A stretch of 64,000 bases of DNA from Pseudomonadota bacterium (lineage in GTDB: Bacteria; Pseudomonadota; Alphaproteobacteria; Sphingomonadales; Sphingomonadaceae), in contig JAEXAY010000033.1 of NCBI GenBank assembly GCA_023457895.1, positions 58,793 through 122,792 on the forward strand. The letters run 5' to 3'. Positions 58,917 to 64,000 of the stretch are shown piece after piece. The notes beneath the pieces were generated by a model, which ran no database searches, was not told the DNA's origin, and saw only the letters and a list, made by a program, of their open reading frames with translations. Each line of letters opens with the position of its first letter. The first letter of the stretch is position 1. The position numbers were made by a program, and so were the translations under genes.

Positions 58917-59882
58917 CATGACGAATAAGACCTATGGCGTGTTCGGTTCGGTCGGCTACCAGATCACACCGTCGCTCAGCATTTCGCAGGAACTGCGTTA
59001 TGCCGAAGATCGCGTCCGGGAAACGTCGCAGCCCCGCGCTGCGCTGGCCGCCGACGCTTTCGAACAGCGCTTCACGAACATACTGCCGCGTACGATCGTC
59101 CAGTATGAATTCGACCGTGATCGCATGGTCTATGCGAGCGCGGCGAAAGGCAACAAGCCGGGCGGTTTCAACAACTCCGCCGGCGCGGGGTTCAGTCCGG
59201 TTCCCGACAACTTCAAGGCGTTCGATGAAGAATCGATGTGGGTTTATGAAGCTGGCTTCAAAACCGCGTGGCTCAATCGCAAGCTGACGCTCAACGGGGC
59301 GGTATTTTACGTCGACTGGAAGGACATTCAGGTCAACTCGATGCTGATCGTCGGGGGGCTTCCTGTCGGCCTGACCGCCAACGCTGGCAAGGCACGTGGC
59401 TTGGGATTTGAAGGCGAATTCCGGTTCGAGCCCAATGACCGGATCGATATTTATGGCGGGATAGGCTATTCGCCGATCCGGATCATCGATTATGTCGACA
59501 CCCGCGTTGCCGGTGCGGGCATCACGACCGATGGCCGCGACCAGATTGCCGGAACCCCGGACTGGACGGGCAATATCGGAGCCATCTACTCCGTCCCGCT
59601 TGGCGACAACCAGCTATTCTTCCAGGCGATGTGAAATATCGCAGCACCACCTACGCGACCGAGGCCAATCTGGCGGAAACGGGCGCGCGCGCTATTGCAG
59701 ATGCCCAGATCGGCCTGCGCAACGATCATGTCCGCGCCGCGGTTTATGTCAACAATCTGTTCGACAACGACCGCATCGAATCCGCCCGGGCCTTCATCAA
59801 CCCAACCACATTTGCCCGCAGCTTCATCGTTCAGCTACCGGCTCCGCGGCAGATCGGGGTGAGGTTCTCGGTGAATTTCTGA
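58917..59882 (+). pseudogene. TonB-dependent receptor remnant with frameshift
   Basis: C-terminal barrel part of a TonB receptor that has lost signal peptide and plug. Barrel homology begins at NKTYGVFGSVGYQ and continues (AKGNKPGGFNNSAGAGFSP, VYVNNLFDN) to the terminal SVNF. Near 59625 the frame changes: FFQAM-stop, where the relative at 63209 reads FLQGDVNYRSTTY. Loss of one G restores the reading if added back (ttccag-g-gcgatgtg), so a single-base deletion is likely. The relative at 63209 is clearly similar over the whole shared part. Non-functional. Confidence 0.88.
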
Positions 59883-60070
59883 GGTCGCGTTGGCGCGAGA
59901 CGATCCAATAGACTGCGACCAATCACCTGGCCGTAGAGATAATCGCTTGCGGCGCTGATTTGGGGCAAAGGAAACCTTCGCGCCAACAAAACTGTCGGCC
60001 GCCGAGAAGCCGAATGACTGCGCATCGTTGAAACCGCCCGTTTTTACTAGACTGCAAAGGGATACATTCC

Positions 60071-61510
60071 GTGACACGACAACTTCTGAAGGAAAACTGC
60101 TACATTGATGGCAAGTGGATTTCAGCAGATCGGGGCGGCACGATCCCCGTAATCAACCCGGCAACGGGAGAGACTATTGCGGCGGTACCCAATATGGGAG
60201 CGGACGAGACCCGGCGCGCCATTGAGGCAGCCAAACGGGCAATGAAGGATTGGGCCGGCCGCCCGGCGGGTGAAAGAGCCCGCATCCTCCGCCGGCTGTT
60301 TGACCTGATGATGGAAGAGCAGGATGCGCTTGCCGAACTGCTCACCCGCGAACAGGGCAAGGCGTTGCGCGAAGCCAAGGGTGAAATCGCTTATGCGGCT
60401 TCCTTCATTGAATGGTTCGCAGAGGAAGCAAAGCGGGCCTATGGCGAGGTTATCCCGGGGCATGCCGCCGACAAGCGGATTGTTGTACTGAAGCAACCAA
60501 TAGGTGTGGTTGGTGCGATAACACCCTGGAATTTTCCGAGCGCCATGATCACACGCAAGATCGGTCCGGCTTTGGCAGCGGGCTGTGGCGTGGTTCTCAA
60601 ACCAGCGGGACAAACCCCTCTTTCGGCCCTCGCCCTGGCCGTATTGGCAGAGGAAGCCGGTCTTCCCGCCGGACTGCTCAACGTGGTGACCGGAAGTTCC
60701 AGGGAAATTGGCGGCGAACTCACTGCCAATCCCGATGTGAGGAAAATAAGCTTCACGGGATCCACCGAAGTCGGTCGCACGCTCATGCGCCAATCTGCAG
60801 AAAATATCAAAAAGCTCAGCCTCGAACTTGGTGGCAACGCCCCGTTCATCGTTTTTGATGATGCCGATATCGAGGCAGCCGTCGAAGGGGCGATCCTGTC
60901 CAAGTTTCGCAATAGCGGACAGACTTGCGTGTGCACCAACCGGTTCTACGCCCAGGCGGGCATCTATGATCAATTCGTGGAGCGTTTGGCTAGCCGGGTG
61001 AACGACCTTCGTCTCGGTTCCGGACTGGACAAGGAAACGGATCTGGGGCCGCTGATTGACGAGCAGGCAGTTTCCAAGGTCCAGAGTCATATTGACGATG
61101 CGTTGACGAAGGGCGCGCGACTGATCACCGGCGGAAAGTCCTCCGCGCTCGGCGGAACCTTCTTCGAGCCAACGGTGATCGCCGATGCCCGCGCTGATAT
61201 GCTGGTCAATACTGACGAAACCTTCGGCCCTCTTGCCGCCGTCATGAAGTTCGAAACGGAAGAGGAGGTGCTCGCGTCCGCGAACGACAGCGAATTTGGC
61301 CTCGCGGGTTATTTCTACACACGTGACCTGTCTCGCACCTGGCGTGTCGCAGAGGCGCTCGAGACGGGTATGATCGGCATCAACACGGGGCTGATTTCGA
61401 CCGAAGTGGCGCCCTTCGGCGGCATCAAACAATCGGGCTTGGGCCGGGAAGGCAGCCGCCATGGGCTGGATGATTATATGGAACTGAAATATCTTTGCAT
61501 GAGTGTATAA
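60071..61510 (+). CDS. gabD: Succinate-semialdehyde dehydrogenase (NAD(P)+)
   Basis: 479-residue aldehyde dehydrogenase of the GabD type. It carries VGAITPWNFPSAMITRKIGP, FTGSTEVGRTLM, the motif LELGGNAPFIVFDDADIEAA and the catalytic Cys in FRNSGQTCVCTNRFYAQ (about residue 285), which is the pattern of succinate-semialdehyde dehydrogenases. It oxidises succinate semialdehyde (or glutarate semialdehyde) to the diacid for the citric-acid cycle. The start is a GTG at 60071 with AAAGGGA about nine bases upstream. Single gene between a decayed receptor and a convergent amine oxidase; it may serve as the last step of a four-carbon branch. Confidence 0.9.
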   Translation: MTRQLLKENCYIDGKWISADRGGTIPVINPATGETIAAVPNMGADETRRAIEAAKRAMKDWAGRPAGERARILRRLFDLMMEEQDALAELLTREQGKALREAKGEIAYAASFIEWFAEEAKRAYGEVIPGHAADKRIVVLKQPIGVVGAITPWNFPSAMITRKIGPALAAGCGVVLKPAGQTPLSALALAVLAEEAGLPAGLLNVVTGSSREIGGELTANPDVRKISFTGSTEVGRTLMRQSAENIKKLSLELGGNAPFIVFDDADIEAAVEGAILSKFRNSGQTCVCTNRFYAQAGIYDQFVERLASRVNDLRLGSGLDKETDLGPLIDEQAVSKVQSHIDDALTKGARLITGGKSSALGGTFFEPTVIADARADMLVNTDETFGPLAAVMKFETEEEVLASANDSEFGLAGYFYTRDLSRTWRVAEALETGMIGINTGLISTEVAPFGGIKQSGLGREGSRHGLDDYMELKYLCMSV

Positions 61511-61531
61511 TTTGGGGGGTGCGGCGAAAAA

Positions 61532-61572
61532 GGCGCTTGGTCAGATTATAGCGGGCTGAATCCCCAAGCGCC
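61532..61572 (+). terminator. Possible terminator with long loop
   Basis: GGCGCTTGG (61532-61540) pairs with CCAAGCGCC (61564-61572), loop 23 bases, followed by CCCTGTTTTCC. It is plausible as the gabD terminator but weak. Confidence 0.4.
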
Positions 61573-61720
61573 CCCTGTTTTCCGACGGGTGACCACTTCC
61601 CGCACTCGCCCGTTCCTACGTGTGTTTGGCGCCGATAGGACGAAATATTCGCAATCAATCTCGCGCAAACGGCTAAGACCCGACATTTGCGCCGCGCACG
61701 GTTCGCGAGTTACATCGGCT

Positions 61721-63163
61721 TCACGCCATTCCAAGAATCTCAAGAGCGGCCCGTTCACCGCTTTCGAGCGCTGCCTCCATTCCGACTTCCATCTTCCGGG
61801 TATGCTCACCGGCGAAGTGCATCCGCTCATGGGGCGCCGCAATGACGGGAACGAAGCGCTTCATCTGCCCGGCATGATAGACATGGCTGCAACATTCTAT
61901 GGTCGGCTGAAGCCGCCAGGAAAATGTGCCCATCACTTCCAGCTTGCCGGCGGTGGAGGGCCGGATCTTGGCAAGTTCAGCCAGGACGAACTCGCCGCGT
62001 TCCTTGGCGGGCATGCGATCAAGCGCCTCGCCCTTGGCACCGCCGGTAATGACGACGGCCGAGTCGCGTGACCCGTCATAGCCGATCCGCTGACGGACCA
62101 GACTGAACGGGCCGTCGCACCACATCGAAGCCTCGATACCGTCATCTTCCCAATAGGGCTGCTTGACCCTGAGCCAGACCTGATTCTGCCCGCCATAGGG
62201 AAGCGCCTTGATTGCCTCGGCATGTGCCCCCTGGAGCGGCGGATTGATGGCAACCTTGCGCAAGGTAATGAAGGGAACGGCGGAAATCACCTTGTTCGCC
62301 TTGTATTGACTACCATCGTCGCATGCGACGGTCACGCCTTCTGCGGTCATGTCGATCGAAACGACACGCTTGCCGGTATGGACCGCGTCGCCCAACTTGC
62401 GCGCCATCGCCTCGGGGAGACGCGAGGCACCACCGACCAGATGCATCGAGGTCCGGCTGGCCTGTTCGAAGCGGTCCTGCGTCGTCGACGTTTCTACCTT
62501 GTTGAACGTCGCCCGCCCGAACTCCTGCAACTGCTTGAGGGTCGAGATGTTGTTCTCGTCCGATCCTCTCGAGATCAGGTCAATCGCGCCTTCCGAAGCA
62601 CCCACACTGCGCAGCCAATCGGCAAAGGGGACATCATATTTCGCGAGCGCTTCGGGCGTTGTCCATTCGTCCATGCGGGTGAAAGCATGGTTCTTGCCGA
62701 GATAATAGCCCGCCAGCGCTGTCGGCGCCACGGCACGTTCGGCGCCTTCGGTCTTGTTATGTATGGAATCCTTCCACTCGGATGGCCGGATCAGATCCCC
62801 ATTGAGCGAGTAGGCATAGGCATCATAGATATTGGACCCCGGCGCCAGCTCCAGACCAAGTTGTTCGCACCGCTGAAGGAAACGCGCGTAGAAATTGCCG
62901 ATCTGAACGCCGCCATGTTCGGGATTGCCCTCGATCGACGTCGATGTGAAGACCCGGCCGCCGATCCTGTCGGAGGCTTCGAGAACCGCCACCTTGCTTC
63001 CCTGCTCGGCGAGGATCATCGCCGCATTGAGCCCGGCGAGCCCGGCACCGATGATGATAACGTCTGCCTTTTCCGCGGCAAGTTTCATCGGCTTGCAGGC
63101 CGATACGGTCAACGCCGCAAGACCCGAGCCAATCACCGTGCGGCGGGAAATTGCTGGATTCAT
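61721..63163 (-). CDS. Flavin amine oxidase family protein, Tat-lipoprotein-type signal
   Basis: 480-residue flavin monoamine oxidase. The N-terminus SRRTVIGSGLAALTVSACKP combines a twin-arginine motif with a lipobox-like Cys. The FAD motif VIIIGAGLAGLNAAMILAEQG and LEASDRIGGRVFTS follow (about 35-72), and the C-terminal HFAGEHTRKMEVGMEAALESG closes the FAD site. It oxidises amines or, in some members, other C-N or C-H bonds, giving H2O2. Exported to the periplasm. It is followed by 45 bases, then the receptor at 63209 on the same strand, so the receptor and the oxidase are likely co-transcribed. Confidence 0.88.
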   Translation of the reverse strand: MNPAISRRTVIGSGLAALTVSACKPMKLAAEKADVIIIGAGLAGLNAAMILAEQGSKVAVLEASDRIGGRVFTSTSIEGNPEHGGVQIGNFYARFLQRCEQLGLELAPGSNIYDAYAYSLNGDLIRPSEWKDSIHNKTEGAERAVAPTALAGYYLGKNHAFTRMDEWTTPEALAKYDVPFADWLRSVGASEGAIDLISRGSDENNISTLKQLQEFGRATFNKVETSTTQDRFEQASRTSMHLVGGASRLPEAMARKLGDAVHTGKRVVSIDMTAEGVTVACDDGSQYKANKVISAVPFITLRKVAINPPLQGAHAEAIKALPYGGQNQVWLRVKQPYWEDDGIEASMWCDGPFSLVRQRIGYDGSRDSAVVITGGAKGEALDRMPAKERGEFVLAELAKIRPSTAGKLEVMGTFSWRLQPTIECCSHVYHAGQMKRFVPVIAAPHERMHFAGEHTRKMEVGMEAALESGERAALEILGMA

Positions 63164-63208
63164 GTTCCTGTTCCTGACTTTGGCAAGAGGGTAAACAGCA
63201 ATACCAGC

Positions 63209-64000
63209 CTAGAAGCGGAAGGTCACTCGCGCACCGATCTGACGCCTTGCCGGCAACTGGACAATGAAGCTGCGGGCATAATTGGTCGGATCCACAAATG
63301 CGCGAGCGGACGATATCGCCTTATCGTCGAACAGGTTGTTTACATAGATCGCAGCACGCAAGGCATTGTTACGGAATCCGGCCTGCAGATCGACCGTGGT
63401 CTTGTCTCCGGTTTCGGCCAAATTGGCCTCCGTCGCATAGGTAGTGCTGCGATAGTTCACGTCACCCTGCAGGAAAGCATTGCCATCTGCGGTAACCGGA
63501 AAGGTCAGCAGCGCGCCAATATTACCTGTCCAGTCCGGGCTGCCAGCCGCCTGCGCGCGATGCTTCAACGGGATCCCGGCAGACACAACGCGGCGGTCCA
63601 CATAGTCGATCAGCCGGATAGGCGAATAACCGAAGCCGCCGTAAAGATCGATGGTGCGGTTCGGCCGGAAACGGAACTCGCTTTCAAAACCGAAACCGTC
63701 GGCCTTGCCGCCATTGACGGTCAGTCCGACCGGCAGGCCGTTCACCATCACCTGCGAACTCACCTGGATGTCCGACCAGTCAATGTAGAAGGCCGAGACG
63801 TTGAACGTCAGCTTGTCATCGAACCAGCGCGTCTTGAAGCCGAGTTCATAGTTCCACAATTCTTCTTCATCAAACGGCTTGAGTTCGTCGGGTACGTCGC
63901 TGAAACCGGCACCGGCCGAGTTGTTGAAGCCACCCGGCTTGTTGCCCTTCGAAATACTCCAGTACATCATGTGATCGCGCGACATCTGATATTCCAGAAT
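63209..64000 (-). CDS. TonB-dependent receptor, C-terminal part (partial)
   Basis: C-terminal part of a TonB-dependent receptor running off the window end; the frame stays open to base 64000. Barrel motifs: KGNKPGGFNNSAGAGFSD, FYIDWSDIQVSS, LYGGFGYSPIRLIDYVD, IYVNNLFDD and the terminal TFRF. Strongly similar to the remnant at 58917-59882, so one of the two probably arose by duplication. Upstream on the same strand as the amine oxidase (61721), which would be downstream of it. Substrate unknown. Confidence 0.9.
   Translation of the reverse strand: MLEYQMSRDHMMYWSISKGNKPGGFNNSAGAGFSDVPDELKPFDEEELWNYELGFKTRWFDDKLTFNVSAFYIDWSDIQVSSQVMVNGLPVGLTVNGGKADGFGFESEFRFRPNRTIDLYGGFGYSPIRLIDYVDRRVVSAGIPLKHRAQAAGSPDWTGNIGALLTFPVTADGNAFLQGDVNYRSTTYATEANLAETGDKTTVDLQAGFRNNALRAAIYVNNLFDDKAISSARAFVDPTNYARSFIVQLPARRQIGARVTFRF

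Noticed and set aside
1..64000. CRISPR arrays, insertion sequences, transposases or phage genes
   Set aside because: None were seen: no regularly spaced repeats, no DDE transposase or integrase motifs and no long terminal inverted repeats, despite the decayed genes at 45-50 and 59 kb.

Overview
The window looks like part of a large catabolic island from an alphaproteobacterium, most likely a sphingomonad (Sphingobium, Novosphingobium, Sphingopyxis or a relative). This rests on high GC, six TonB-dependent receptor genes or remnants, dense short-spaced operons of oxidoreductases, hydrolases and CoA enzymes, and a tesA-ybbA-ybbP housekeeping block. The genus is inferred from gene content; no rRNA or tRNA gene was found to confirm it.

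Layout. 0-8.3 kb: end of one TonB receptor, a quinone-oxidoreductase/FAD-oxidase operon divergent from an MFS_2 transporter, an intact TonB receptor and an alpha/beta hydrolase. 8.3-18.6 kb: a second FAD-oxidase/oxidoreductase/MFS module, a VOC protein, then an operon of aldehyde dehydrogenase, SAM methyltransferase, small helical protein and FAD flavoprotein. 18.7-25.7 kb: hydantoinase-type HyuA and HyuB, an isocitrate-lyase/PEP-mutase family lyase, a zinc alcohol dehydrogenase and an IclR regulator. 25.7-30.6 kb: aldehyde dehydrogenase, aromatic-type FAD monooxygenase, NodB-fold hydrolase, Asp/Glu racemase-superfamily protein, DUF1330 protein. 30.6-35.8 kb: DUF1838 protein, a second methyltransferase plus small partner, Tat-exported hydrolase, second FAD monooxygenase. 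35.8-39.3 kb: LeuC-like, LeuD-like, isochorismatase-type amidase and hydrolase in one overlapping operon. 39.4-45.7 kb: exported hydrolases, a second DUF1838 protein, bicupin and a membrane protein. 45.8-50 kb: decayed transporter and receptor pieces around an HMG-CoA-lyase-like/CoA-transferase operon. 50-54 kb: tesA, ybbA, ybbP. 54-64 kb: a third DUF1838 protein with its hydrolase, a TonB receptor, a frameshifted receptor remnant, a succinate-semialdehyde dehydrogenase, a flavin amine oxidase and the end of another receptor.

How the genes may work together. TonB receptors and MFS transporters would import a substrate. VAO-type flavin oxidases, medium-chain oxidoreductases and aldehyde dehydrogenases would oxidise side chains, and two FAD monooxygenases could hydroxylate a ring. 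The LeuCD/amidase/hydrolase operon, with the maleate-isomerase-like and ICL/PEP-mutase proteins, resembles the lower part of nicotinate-type pathways (N-formylmaleamate, maleamate, substituted maleate, alkylmalate, lyase products). The HMG-CoA-lyase/CoA-transferase pair and succinate-semialdehyde dehydrogenase would feed central metabolism. This pathway is an inference from gene families; the substrate is not known.

The strongest undescribed signals are: (1) a palindrome close to TATCCG-N5-CGGATA in the intergenic region ahead of about a dozen operons, including the IclR gene, which suggests one regulon covering most of the island; (2) a methyltransferase/small-protein gene pair present twice; (3) three DUF1838 proteins, two of them beside near-duplicate exported hydrolases; (4) two alpha/beta hydrolases with histidine at the nucleophile-elbow position.
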